A stretch of 64,000 nucleotides of DNA from Halpernia humi (GTDB lineage Bacteria > Bacteroidota > Bacteroidia > Flavobacteriales > Weeksellaceae), in the NCBI RefSeq assembly GCF_900108025.1, contig NZ_FNUS01000001.1, positions 682,001-746,000 on the forward strand. Direction: 5' to 3'. Within the stretch, counting starts at the first letter, position 1; the number at the start of each line of letters is the position of its first letter. Of this stretch, positions 8,899 to 16,952 are shown one piece after another. A program made the position numbers and the translations under genes. The notes below the pieces were generated by a model. The model saw nothing but the letters and a program-made list of their open reading frames with translations, was not told the DNA's origin and searched no databases.

Positions 8899-9719
8899 AT
8901 GGAAAAAATAGATATCAGAATAACACCAATTGAGCCCGATTGTTTCTATCATATTTACAACAGAGGTATCAACGGAGAAATCATTTTTAAAGCCGAAAGA
9001 AATTACCAATTTTTACTTTTAAAAATTAAGAGCCTGTTTAAATTTATAATTTATTTTTACCATTAAGGAATTAAGCCATTTTCGCTTAAAAAACTTAATA
9101 AAAATCAATTTATTGATTGCTTAATCAGAATAAACTTAACTCACTGAAATTCTTAATGTTAAATTTAAGAATAAACAGAGTTTATTTTAATTTAGAAAAT
9201 TAAGAAAAGGCTATAAAAAATTTATTGAATGAAATTTAAACAGGCTCTAAACAAAATCTTTTAAGTGTTTGTGATATTTATGCATATTGTTTAATGCCAA
9301 ATCACTTTCATCTTTTAGTTAAAATCAAATCTGAAAATGAATTATTTGCATTTCAAAAAACTGACAAATTGGTAGAGAAAGGTTTGCATTCTGCACAAAA
9401 TATATTTTCAAAACAATTTTCAAAAATTTTTAATTCTTATTCTCAAGCGTTTAATAAAGAAAATAATCGCCACGGTTCTTTAATTGAGTCGCCTTTTAAA
9501 AGAAAACTTATTTCTTCAGAAGATTATTTAAAACAGTGTATTATTTATATTCACCAAAATCCTAATCATGAAGATTTTAGAAATTATAAATATTCTTCCT
9601 ACAAAAGTTTTTTAAGTAATTCTACAACTTCTTTAATGAGAAGTGAAGTATTAGAGTTATTTGGTGATAAAAAAAATTTTATATTTTGTCATAATATTCC
9701 ATCTAACTACGAATTTTGA
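8899..9719 (+). pseudogene. REP-associated tyrosine transposase (RAYT, Y1 family), split by a MITE
   Basis: The gene starts at ATG 8899, reads MEKIDIRITPIEPDCFYHIYNRG, and breaks at 9029 where a 218-bp element is inserted. Removing the element and one 3-bp TAA duplication (221 bp in all) restores one 199-residue frame that joins exactly to the downstream reading frame containing MPNHFHLLVKI. The restored protein has the HUH-type metal motif (HFH) and the catalytic tyrosine region (IIYIHQNP) of Y1/TnpA_REP transposases, and the N-terminal FYHIYNRG box. The 141-residue tail from 9294 could still be made but lacks the first third of the domain, so the gene is most likely dead. Confidence 0.9.
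9030..9247 (+). mobile_element. MITE copy 1 (218 bp) inserted in the RAYT gene
   Basis: Terminal inverted repeats GAGCCTGTTTAAATTT (9030-9045 and its complement ending at 9247) bound a non-coding AT-rich element. TAA flanks both ends (9027-9029 and 9248-9250), and deleting the element plus one TAA restores the host gene's frame, so these are a true target duplication. Apart from a 23-bp gap, the element matches the copy at 62334-62574 in reverse orientation with only about three substitutions. It has no open frame, so a transposase acting in trans is required. The TAA duplication and GAG ends recall the IS5 superfamily (IS1031/IS427-like groups); that link is inference. Confidence 0.9.
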
Positions 9720-9737
9720 AATTAAATTATTAATTAA

Positions 9738-9766
9738 CCTTGTCAAGGTTTAGAACCTTGAAAAGG
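9738..9766. repeat. REP-like palindrome, right of the RAYT gene
   Basis: This 29-bp sequence starts with the same CCTTGTCAAGGTTT arm as the palindrome at 8852-8880. The right arm differs at two positions (GAACCTTGAAAAGG). It begins 18 bp after the transposase stop, the same distance as the left copy from the start. Confidence 0.7.
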
Positions 9767-9816
9767 ATAAACGAGAAAATATCTTCAAACGGATTTTACA
9801 CAATAATTTATTAAAT

Positions 9817-10296
9817 ATGCCAAAAATCCACCTTAAAACCTTCATTAAAGCCAAAAAAGAAATCGTTTTTGATCTTTCTAGAAGTGTAGATTTACATTTA
9901 CTTTCCACAGAAAAAACCAATGAAAAAGCAATCGCAGGAAAAACTTCTGGGTTAATGGAATTAAATGATGTCGTTACTTGGCGCGCAAAACATTTGGGAT
10001 TCTACCAAAACTTAACCACAAAAATTACCGCTTTCGATAAATCCAATTATTTCGCAGATGAAATGCAAAAAGGTGCTTTTAAAAGTTTTAAACACGAACA
10101 TTTTTTCGAAGATTTCGAAGATGGAACTTTAATGACGGATATTTTCAAATACAAATCGCCTTTCGGTATTTTAGGAATATTAGTGGATAAACTTTTTCTG
10201 AAAAATTATATGAAGAAGTTTTTAATAATTAGAAATAAAACCATCAAAAAAACCGCGGAAACTGAACAATACAAAGAAATCATTTTCTCGTTATAA
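9817..10296 (+). CDS. SRPBCC (START-like) fold protein
   Basis: The 159-residue cytoplasmic protein has no signal sequence. The pattern is that of the SRPBCC ligand-binding superfamily: an opening strand IHLKTFIKAKKEIVFDLSRSVDLHL, a VVTWRAKHLGFYQNLTTKITAF strand pair, a long FKSFKHEHFFEDFEDGTLMTDIFKYKSPFG strand region, and a C-terminal helix (FLKNYMKKFLIIRNKTIKKTAE) that closes the cavity. Members bind hydrophobic ligands or act as cyclases; bacterial genes of this subgroup are often labelled cell-division inhibitor or ligand-binding protein without proof. No partner or ligand can be named. It is a single gene between the dead transposase and transketolase. Confidence 0.7.
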   Translation: MPKIHLKTFIKAKKEIVFDLSRSVDLHLLSTEKTNEKAIAGKTSGLMELNDVVTWRAKHLGFYQNLTTKITAFDKSNYFADEMQKGAFKSFKHEHFFEDFEDGTLMTDIFKYKSPFGILGILVDKLFLKNYMKKFLIIRNKTIKKTAETEQYKEIIFSL

Positions 10297-10344
10297 AATT
10301 TGACCAAAAAAAATTTTCCATTTTCAAAGCCCACGCAATTTTCT

Positions 10345-10352
10345 TACTTTTG
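10345..10352 (+). promoter_or_regulatory. Candidate -7 element for transketolase
   Basis: TACTTTTG fits TAnnTTTG and lies 22 bp before the start of the N-terminal transketolase subunit. No -33 element is visible. Confidence 0.35.
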
Positions 10353-10374
10353 GGAAACTTTATAATTAAAAATA

Positions 10375-11226
10375 ATGAGTCACTCAATTCAAGAACTAAA
10401 ACAAACCGCAACGCAGATTAGACGCGATATTTTGCGAATGGTAAACGCCGTAAATTCCGGACATCCCGGCGGAAGTTTGGGCTGTACAGAATTTTTTACC
10501 GCACTTTATGGCAAAGTAATGAATTACCAATTACCCTTCACAATGGCAGGGAAAAACGAAGATTTATTTTTCCTTTCCAACGGCCATATTTCACCCGTGT
10601 TCTACTCTACTTTGGCAAGATTTGGTTTTTTTCCCGTTCCAGAATTGACGACTTTTAGAAAATTAGATTCAAGATTGCAAGGACATCCAACGACGCACGA
10701 AGGTTTACCAGGAATCAGAATCGCTTCTGGCTCACTTGGGCAAGGACTTTCTGTCGCAATTGGCGCTGCTTTGGGCAAAAAAATGGACGGCGACACAAGT
10801 TTGGTTTACACTTTACAAGGCGATGGCGAATTGCAAGAAGGGCAAAACTGGGAAGCATTTATGTTTGCCGCCGCAAAAAAAGTGGATAATATTATTGCGA
10901 CAATCGATTATAACGGTCGCCAAATAGATGGTGATACCGAAGATGTTTTAAGTTTAGGAAATTTAAACGCAAAATTGAACGCTTTTGGCTGGTTCGTCAT
11001 AGAAGAACCTAGAGGTAATGATTTGGAATCTGTCATCAACGTTTTAGAACGTGCGAAAAAAGAAACAGGCAACGGAAAACCAGTCGCAATTATCCTTCAC
11101 ACAGAAATGGGTTTTGGCGTAGATTATATGATGGGAAGTCACGCTTGGCACGGAAAAGCACCAAATGCAGAGCAATTAGAAAACGCACTTGGCCAGTTAG
11201 AATTAGACGAAAAAGCAGATTATTAA
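10375..11226 (+). CDS. Transketolase, N-terminal (thiamine-diphosphate-binding) subunit
   Basis: This 283-residue protein matches the first half of transketolase, made as a separate subunit as in many Bacteroidota and archaea. Seen are the substrate-site GHPGGSLG motif (about residue 31), NGHISP, and the thiamine-diphosphate motif GDGELQEGQNWEA (about residues 150-162) with the NIIATIDYNGRQIDG helix-turn. It ends naturally with a stop, and the C-terminal partner at 11378 has its own start, so this is a split enzyme and not a frameshift. The enzyme moves two-carbon units in the non-oxidative pentose phosphate pathway. Confidence 0.93.
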   Translation: MSHSIQELKQTATQIRRDILRMVNAVNSGHPGGSLGCTEFFTALYGKVMNYQLPFTMAGKNEDLFFLSNGHISPVFYSTLARFGFFPVPELTTFRKLDSRLQGHPTTHEGLPGIRIASGSLGQGLSVAIGAALGKKMDGDTSLVYTLQGDGELQEGQNWEAFMFAAAKKVDNIIATIDYNGRQIDGDTEDVLSLGNLNAKLNAFGWFVIEEPRGNDLESVINVLERAKKETGNGKPVAIILHTEMGFGVDYMMGSHAWHGKAPNAEQLENALGQLELDEKADY

Positions 11227-11377
11227 AATAATTTGGGCAGCATTTCCGCCTTCCGTTCCCAATCCCGCCGCGGCGGGGATTTCCACTCAAGTCGGGCTGC
11301 AACTGATTCATAAAAAGAAATAAACTTTTAAATTCGAGAAAATCGTTATAATTCGAGAAATTCTTAAAAACAGAAAC
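11227..11377 (+). repeat. GC-rich palindromic insert between the transketolase subunit genes
   Basis: In this AT-rich genome the gap holds a GC-rich block at about 11235-11305. Its core is an inverted repeat (AATCCCGCC opposite GGCGGGGATT, 11261-11281), flanked by GGGCAGC (11235-11241) and GGGCTGC (11294-11300). It looks like a small dispersed palindromic element that landed between two cotranscribed genes. It could also act as a hairpin that tunes the second subunit. No second copy is seen in this window. Confidence 0.5.
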
Positions 11378-12325
11378 ATGAAATTTACATATACAGAAAA
11401 AAAAGACACAAGAAGCGGCTTCGGTGCTGGATTAGCAGAACTCGCAGATAAAAACCCAAATGTAGTCGCACTTTGTGCAGATTTAATTGGTTCTTTAAAA
11501 ATGGAAAAATTCATTGAAAAAGCACCAGAAAGATTCATCCAAGTGGGGATTGCAGAAGCCAACATGATGGGCATTGCAGCAGGATTAACCATCAACGGAA
11601 AAATCCCATTTACTGGAACTTTTGCTAATTTTTCTACTTCGAGAGTTTATGACCAGATTCGTCAATCGATCGCTTATTCTGGGAAAAATGTCAAAATTTG
11701 CGCCTCTCACGCGGGCTTAACTTTAGGCGAAGATGGTGCAACACACCAAGTTTTAGAAGACATCGGCATGATGAAAATGCTTCCGGGAATGACGGTTATC
11801 AACACTTGTGATTATAACCAAACAAAAGCCGCAACTTTGGCAATTGCAGATTTTGAAGGACCGGTTTATTTAAGATTTGGAAGACCTGTAGTTCCAGTTT
11901 TTATACCTGAAGATATGCCATTTGAAATTGGAAAAGGGATTCTTTTGCAAGAAGGAACAGATGTAACCATTGTTGCAACCGGACATTTAGTTTGGGAATC
12001 TTTACTTGCCGCAGAAGAATTAGAAAAAGAAGGCATTTCTTGCGAAGTGATTAATATTCATACTATTAAACCTTTAGACAACGAAATTATTTTAAAATCA
12101 GTAAAGAAAACGGGTAAAATTGTTACTGCAGAAGAACATAATTATCTTGGCGGTTTAGGCGAGTCTGTTGCCGGAATGCTCGCAAAAAATCATCCAACAA
12201 AACAAGAATTTGTAGCCGTGAATGACACTTTCGGGGAATCTGCAACACCAGCGGAATTGATGCACAAATACAAGATTGATGCAGATGCTGTTGTAGAAGC
12301 AGTGAAAAGAATTTTAGAATCTTAA
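11378..12325 (+). CDS. Transketolase, C-terminal subunit
   Basis: This 315-residue protein carries the pyrimidine-binding and C-terminal domains of transketolase/1-deoxyxylulose-5-phosphate synthase type. The RFIQVGIAEANMMGIAAGL motif (about residues 52-70) holds the glutamate that activates thiamine diphosphate. GTFANFSTSRVYDQIRQS, SHAGLTLGEDGATHQ, and a C-terminal TVTAEEHNYLGGLGE-type stretch follow. It should pair with the 283-residue N-terminal subunit to form one active site. The genes are 151 bp apart, wider than usual, because of a GC-rich palindromic insert. The terminator at 12351-12378 closes the unit. Confidence 0.93.
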   Translation: MKFTYTEKKDTRSGFGAGLAELADKNPNVVALCADLIGSLKMEKFIEKAPERFIQVGIAEANMMGIAAGLTINGKIPFTGTFANFSTSRVYDQIRQSIAYSGKNVKICASHAGLTLGEDGATHQVLEDIGMMKMLPGMTVINTCDYNQTKAATLAIADFEGPVYLRFGRPVVPVFIPEDMPFEIGKGILLQEGTDVTIVATGHLVWESLLAAEELEKEGISCEVINIHTIKPLDNEIILKSVKKTGKIVTAEEHNYLGGLGESVAGMLAKNHPTKQEFVAVNDTFGESATPAELMHKYKIDADAVVEAVKRILES

Positions 12326-12350
12326 CTTAAAAATTTAAAATATTCTTATA

Positions 12351-12378
12351 AAAAAACCAACTTAGTGTTGGTTTTTTT
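12351..12378. terminator. Bidirectional terminator after transketolase
   Basis: AAAAAACCAAC and GTTGGTTTTTTT flank a TTAGT loop. With an A-run on one side and a T-run on the other it can stop transcripts from both directions. That would suit a minus-strand gene at 12439-12582. Confidence 0.85.
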
Positions 12379-12438
12379 ATTTAAAATGATACTAAAAAAT
12401 TCATGTAGCGACGAAAATTCTATTTAATTAAATAAAAA

Positions 12439-12582
12439 TTATTGTTGTTGCTGCTGTTGAATTTGCATATATCTCATGTATGAATTATTGATATCTGAAT
12501 CATTAACCTGATCATTTACGCTAATAAAAGATGGTTTTTCTATTGGATCATTAAAGAAATCTGCACTTAATTTGTTTGTCAT
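12439..12582 (-). CDS. Possible small protein with a glutamine-rich tail
   Basis: This 47-residue frame begins MTNKLSADFFNDPIEKPSF and ends MRYMQIQQQQQQ. It lies in a gap of over 400 bp, faces a bidirectional terminator 60 bp beyond its stop, and has charged, non-random composition. It shows no signal sequence or known motif. A purine-rich AGAGAT lies about 5 bp before the ATG. The case for a real gene is modest; the CAG/CAA run could equally be a slippage-prone remnant. Confidence 0.35.
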   Translation of the reverse strand: MTNKLSADFFNDPIEKPSFISVNDQVNDSDINNSYMRYMQIQQQQQQ

Positions 12583-12768
12583 CCGATCTCTATTTTAACT
12601 TCTAAACGATGTTCAAAAAAGACTTTAAAGTAATTAAAAATAAAAATAATTTGCTATCGCAAACTTTAGAATCGACAAAAAAAACTCTGTAACATTAGTT
12701 ACTAAAAAATCATTTTAGTAGTATTAGGTTTGTAGAATAGATATTTGTTTAACCTTAAATTATTTAAA

Positions 12769-13356
12769 ATGAAAAAATTTATCATACTTAGTGCGCTTGG
12801 TTTATCATTTTTTGCTTCTAGCGAAATGAATGAAAAACTTGTCCTTTTAACCGACCAAGAAAAATCAGATTTATTATTTTTACGGGAAGAAGAAAAACTA
12901 GCAAGAGACGTGTATATCTATTCTTACAATAAATATAACATGAATATATTTTCTAATATTTCCAACAGTGAGCAACATCACATGAGCAATGTTTTAAATT
13001 TGTTGAACAAGTATGGACTTGCCGACCCAATCACGAATAACGCGCCCGGTGTCTTTTCAAATAGTGAATTGCAAACACTTTATAATCAATTAACTAACAC
13101 CTGTGATGTTTCACTAAATAAAGCCTTGGAAGTGGGTGCCAACATTGAATATTTAGACATAAAAGACATAAATAAATTCAAGAGTCATACTTCAAATAGT
13201 GATTTACTTGATGTTTATGATAAACTTACTTGCGGCTCCAGAAACCACATGAGAGCGTTCGTACGTCAACTAGGCACTTACAAACCAATCTATATCAGCC
13301 AAACAGAATTCAATTCAATTATCAATTCATCAAAAGAGCAATGCGGCAGACAATAA
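12769..13356 (+). CDS. DUF2202 ferritin-like secreted protein
   Basis: I start this at 12769 (MKKFIILSALGLSFFASS), which gives a signal peptide; an in-frame ATG 24 bp upstream adds residues that spoil it. The mature part matches the DUF2202 helical-bundle family: REEEKLARDVY (about residues 41-51), SEQHHMSNVLNLLNKYG, and a second half with CGSRNHMRAFVRQL. The two acidic/histidine helices resemble the metal sites of ferritin-like proteins. The function of the family is unproven. The total length of 195 residues is normal. The gene stands alone. Confidence 0.8.
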   Translation: MKKFIILSALGLSFFASSEMNEKLVLLTDQEKSDLLFLREEEKLARDVYIYSYNKYNMNIFSNISNSEQHHMSNVLNLLNKYGLADPITNNAPGVFSNSELQTLYNQLTNTCDVSLNKALEVGANIEYLDIKDINKFKSHTSNSDLLDVYDKLTCGSRNHMRAFVRQLGTYKPIYISQTEFNSIINSSKEQCGRQ

Positions 13357-13398
13357 ACGAAGGAAATTTAAGCAATGAAAGCGAAATTTTCTGAATTT

Positions 13399-15087
13399 TT
13401 AGGTGAAAATCAAAATCAGCAAACTCGCCAAAAATATTCTGAAAATCGTAACTAAAGGATAAACCTGCGCATAACTTTGAATCGGAATATCTGAATCTAA
13501 ATAATTGGTGCTAAAAGATAGTGCAGCTGGATCGGTATAACTTCCGCTCATAATCCCAACCAATTGTAGATAATTAATTTTCAAGATAAATCTACCAATT
13601 ATCACCATTGAAATTAAAGGTATAAAGGTAATTGCAGAACCGAAAAGCAACCAATTCCAACCATTATATTTAATAAAATTTTCGTAGAAACCATCACCTG
13701 CATGAATACCTACAGCGGCAAAAAATAAGCATATCCCGAAATCCTTCATAAAGTAAATTGCACCGTTATTAATGTAAGAATGGATGAAAGAAATACCACC
13801 ATATCTTGAAATTAAAAGCGCCACAATTAAAGGTCCAGCCGCAAAACCAAGTTTTATAGGCACTGGTAAACTTGGAATTATAATCGGGATAGATCCTAAA
13901 ACTACGCCTAAAAGCAAACCTGCAAAAAGAGATAGAAAATCGGGCTCTAACAATTTTTTTTCGGAATTTCCGATGATTTTCTCTACTTCTTCAATGGCGT
14001 CTTTTGAGCCGATTACTCTTAATTTATCACCATAAAACAACTCTAAAGAAGGGCGAGGCAATATTTCTTTTCCTGCTCTAAAAACCCGTGTTACTTTTAA
14101 ATCATAGGTGTTAAAAAGATCAAGCTGCGAAAGCGTTTTGTGCAGAACTGAAGATTTTGTAACAAAAATATTTTTCTTGTGAATATCAGAATCAGATTCA
14201 ATAAAAAGATCTTTTGATTCTCGCCCTAATAGACCAATAAATTCATCTAAATCTTTCTCTATGCCCACTACCATCAAAACATCTCGGTCTCGCAATTCGT
14301 GGTCTAAGGTTGGAGATTTTACAACTACACTTCCACTGTGTTTTAATCTCGAAATAACGATTTCATTTCCAACATCTTTTAAAATTTGATGAAGTGATTT
14401 TCCGAAAAATTCTGGATTTGTAACCCGCATTTTTTTATGAACTAAAGGCAATTCGCTGTCAATTTTTGCTTTCCGAAATTTTTTCATTTCTTCATTCGGA
14501 TCAATTTTCATAAGTATTTTAGAAAGAATAATCGTTCCAATAATCCCGAAAACGCCAAGCGGATAAGTGATGGCATAACCAATCGTTGGATCATCAAAAA
14601 CTTTATTTGGAAAAGAATTTTTTATTTCTTCAATGGTATTTTTCGCCGCTCCTAAACCTGGTGTATTGGTCACTGAGCCACTCATTATTCCGACTAAATT
14701 TTCAATTTTAAGTCCAGTGAATTTAAAAAGTACCAGCGTTACCACTCCACTAAAAAGCACTGTGGAAACGGCTAAAATATTAAATTTTAAACCATCATTT
14801 TTAAAGGAAGAAAAAAAGGAAGGCCCCACCTGCAAACCAATACCGTAAACGAAAAGAATCAAACCAAAATCACGAATAAAATCAAGTATTTCCGCTTGAA
14901 TTCTATAACCAAAATGTCCCAAAAGAAGGCCTGTAAACATCACGGCAGAAACGCCAAACGTAATTTTCCCCAACTTTAATCGCCCGACAAATATCCCTGT
15001 TGAAATTGCTAACATAATCGCAACAATAGAATTTGTAACACTCGGATCTTCTACTGGCATCAATAAGACTTTTAACCACTCAAACAT
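13399..15087 (-). CDS. AspT/YidE-type membrane transporter with RCK_C domains
   Basis: This 562-residue protein has two hydrophobic halves (about residues 15-190 and 370-560), each with five or six helices and the family signature VGIMSGSVTNTPGLGAA in the first half and VGIMSGSYTDPAALSF in the second. Between them lie two soluble TrkA_C/RCK_C-like modules (about residues 205-365), where regulatory ligands bind in related proteins. This is the aspartate:alanine exchanger family, which includes E. coli YidE and YbjL. Its actual substrate is unknown; an anion or amino-acid exchanger is plausible. A TAAATTTG -7 element lies 17 bp upstream of the start. Confidence 0.88.
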   Translation of the reverse strand: MFEWLKVLLMPVEDPSVTNSIVAIMLAISTGIFVGRLKLGKITFGVSAVMFTGLLLGHFGYRIQAEILDFIRDFGLILFVYGIGLQVGPSFFSSFKNDGLKFNILAVSTVLFSGVVTLVLFKFTGLKIENLVGIMSGSVTNTPGLGAAKNTIEEIKNSFPNKVFDDPTIGYAITYPLGVFGIIGTIILSKILMKIDPNEEMKKFRKAKIDSELPLVHKKMRVTNPEFFGKSLHQILKDVGNEIVISRLKHSGSVVVKSPTLDHELRDRDVLMVVGIEKDLDEFIGLLGRESKDLFIESDSDIHKKNIFVTKSSVLHKTLSQLDLFNTYDLKVTRVFRAGKEILPRPSLELFYGDKLRVIGSKDAIEEVEKIIGNSEKKLLEPDFLSLFAGLLLGVVLGSIPIIIPSLPVPIKLGFAAGPLIVALLISRYGGISFIHSYINNGAIYFMKDFGICLFFAAVGIHAGDGFYENFIKYNGWNWLLFGSAITFIPLISMVIIGRFILKINYLQLVGIMSGSYTDPAALSFSTNYLDSDIPIQSYAQVYPLVTIFRIFLASLLILIFT

Positions 15088-15103
15088 TGCTTTTAATTTT
15101 ATA

Positions 15104-15111
15104 CAAATTTA
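15104..15111 (-). promoter_or_regulatory. Candidate -7 element for the AspT-type transporter
   Basis: Read on the minus strand this is TAAATTTG, 16 bp before the ATG at 15087. It implies a very short leader. No -33 element is obvious. Confidence 0.35.
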
Positions 15112-15288
15112 ATCTTAATATAATCGAATTGCTTAAAATATGTAATTAAATTTGTCATATTTCTTGAAATACTTATCATTTCAAAAATTCTTCAAATAGT
15201 TAAATTGCACATTTTATTAAAAAAAATAAATTTTAAAATTTAAGGGTTTGGGGATTATTTTAGCAAAGAAGATATTAAAGAAAAAAAA

Positions 15289-16851
15289 TTAACAATTAAT
15301 CTTGATTTTCTCTAAAATCGCATCCACACAATTTATACCGTCTATCGCAGCAGAAATAATGCCGCCCGCATAGCCTGCTCCTTCGCCGCAAGGATAAAGA
15401 CCAGAAATCTCTACATGTTCCAAAGTTTCTGCATTTCTTGGTATTGAAATGGGTGAAGAAGTTCTACTTTCTGGCGCATGCAAAACGGCTTCATTGGTAT
15501 AAAATCCTTTCATGTTTTTACCATATTCTACGAAAGCTTTTTTTAATCTTTTTGAAATTAAAGGGGGTAAAACTTGCGCCAAATCTACAGATGTAATGCC
15601 CGGTAAATAAGACGTTTTCGGGAAATTTTTAGAAATTTTTCCTTCTACAAAATCTACCATTCTTTGCGCCGGAACTTTCTGCGTTTTTCCTGCCGCTTCC
15701 CAACAATCGCGCTCCACTTTTTGCTGAAAATCTAGACAAACAAATGGATTATTTTTCTCAAAATTGGGCAAATCTTCGGGCTTCACACTCACTACAATTC
15801 CAGAATTTGCAAACGGATTATTGCGTTTACTTGGGCTCCATCCGTTGGTTACAACCTCTTCTTGAGCGGTGGCACATGGCGCAATAATGCCGCCTGGACA
15901 CATGCAAAAAGAATAAACGCCCATTTCATCAATTTGCTCTACCAAAGAATAAGAAGCGGGTGGCAAATTCGGATTTTCGCCATCTTTATGATATTGTATT
16001 TTATTTATTAATTCTTGCGGATGTTCCACACGAACGCCTATTGCAAAAGGTTTTGCTTCAATTTTAATATTTTTAGAATGCAATAAATAAAAAATATCAC
16101 GTGCAGAATGGCCGGTTGCTAAAATTACATTTGTTGCATCAAACCATTTTTCATGATTAATTTCAATGCTACAAACTTTATTATTTTCAATATTAAAATC
16201 AGTGAGTTTACTTTCGAAATGAATTTCTCCACCAGAACTTAAAATTTCTTCCCTCATCGCAATAATAATTTGAGGCAATTTATTGGTTCCAATATGCGGA
16301 TGCGCATCCACTAAAATATCAGAATCTGCCCCAAAATGAACAAACCATTCCAAAGCTTTCAAGACATTTCCGCGTTTCTTAGAACGGGTGTAGAGTTTAC
16401 CATCGCTATAAGTTCCCGCACCACCTTCGCCAAAACAATAATTAGATTCTGGGTTTACGATATGTTCTTTATTAATCTTGGCTAAATCTCTGCGCCGCTC
16501 TCGCACTTCCTTGCCACGTTCAAAAACGATGGGTTTCAATCCGGCTTCAATCGCTCGCAAAGCCGCATAATAGCCTGCAGGACCAGCGCCAATAATTACG
16601 ATTTCAGTTTTACCAGAAACATTTTGTGATTGAAAAGCAGAAATTATATCTCGTTTTTCACCGATTTTCCAGAATTCTACTTGCAAATTTATTTTTACAT
16701 AAGATTGCCGCGCGTCGATTGATCGCTTTCTAATGCGCCAATCAGAAATATTTTTCTCCATTAAATTAGCCTTTTTTAAAGCGGTTTTTAAAATAAAGGA
16801 TTGATCTTCCAACTGATTGGGCGAAATTGCAATTTGAACGAGTATACTCAT
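15289..16851 (-). CDS. NAD(P)/FAD-dependent dehydrogenase (COG2509 family)
   Basis: This 520-residue cytoplasmic flavoprotein has an alpha/beta N-terminal domain of about 85 residues, then a GAGPAGYYAALRAIEAG dinucleotide-binding motif at about residue 97 and EGGAGTYSDGKLYTR. Further on are VILATGHSARDIFYLL and CMCPGGIIAPCATAQEE. The last part has the second FAD contact, GLYPCGEGAGYAGGI, at about residue 487. This is the COG2509 uncharacterised dehydrogenase family, related to HI0933-type flavoproteins; the N-terminal domain is typical of the family. The substrate is unknown. It is a single gene. A TATATTTG element sits only 5 bp before the ATG. Confidence 0.88.
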   Translation of the reverse strand: MSILVQIAISPNQLEDQSFILKTALKKANLMEKNISDWRIRKRSIDARQSYVKINLQVEFWKIGEKRDIISAFQSQNVSGKTEIVIIGAGPAGYYAALRAIEAGLKPIVFERGKEVRERRRDLAKINKEHIVNPESNYCFGEGGAGTYSDGKLYTRSKKRGNVLKALEWFVHFGADSDILVDAHPHIGTNKLPQIIIAMREEILSSGGEIHFESKLTDFNIENNKVCSIEINHEKWFDATNVILATGHSARDIFYLLHSKNIKIEAKPFAIGVRVEHPQELINKIQYHKDGENPNLPPASYSLVEQIDEMGVYSFCMCPGGIIAPCATAQEEVVTNGWSPSKRNNPFANSGIVVSVKPEDLPNFEKNNPFVCLDFQQKVERDCWEAAGKTQKVPAQRMVDFVEGKISKNFPKTSYLPGITSVDLAQVLPPLISKRLKKAFVEYGKNMKGFYTNEAVLHAPESRTSSPISIPRNAETLEHVEISGLYPCGEGAGYAGGIISAAIDGINCVDAILEKIKINC

Positions 16852-16856
16852 AACTG

Positions 16857-16864
16857 CAAATATA
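16857..16864 (-). promoter_or_regulatory. Candidate -7 element, almost adjoining the COG2509 start
   Basis: On the minus strand this reads TATATTTG, ending 5 bp before the ATG at 16851. If used, the transcript would begin at or near the start codon (leaderless). Confidence 0.35.
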
Positions 16865-16952
16865 CTTTAAAAAAGATTTTTTTTGAATTAAATTAAAAAA
16901 AGGAACGTGGCTTTTGTTCATTTAAAAACTTAATTGTTTTTTAATTAAAATT

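Larger units (their letters stand above)
12326..12768. other. Intergenic region with a terminator and a possible small ORF
   Basis: It contains a bidirectional hairpin terminator (12351-12378), a possible 47-codon minus-strand gene (12439-12582), and the upstream region of the DUF2202 gene. Nothing else is recognised. Confidence 0.5.

Noticed and set aside
9294-9719. Independent 141-residue protein
   Set aside because: It is the downstream part of the RAYT gene; the frame joins exactly to 8899-9029 when the MITE and one TAA are removed.
10375-12325. Frameshifted single transketolase gene
   Set aside because: Each part has its own start and stop, the gap is 151 bp, and two-subunit transketolases are normal in this group.
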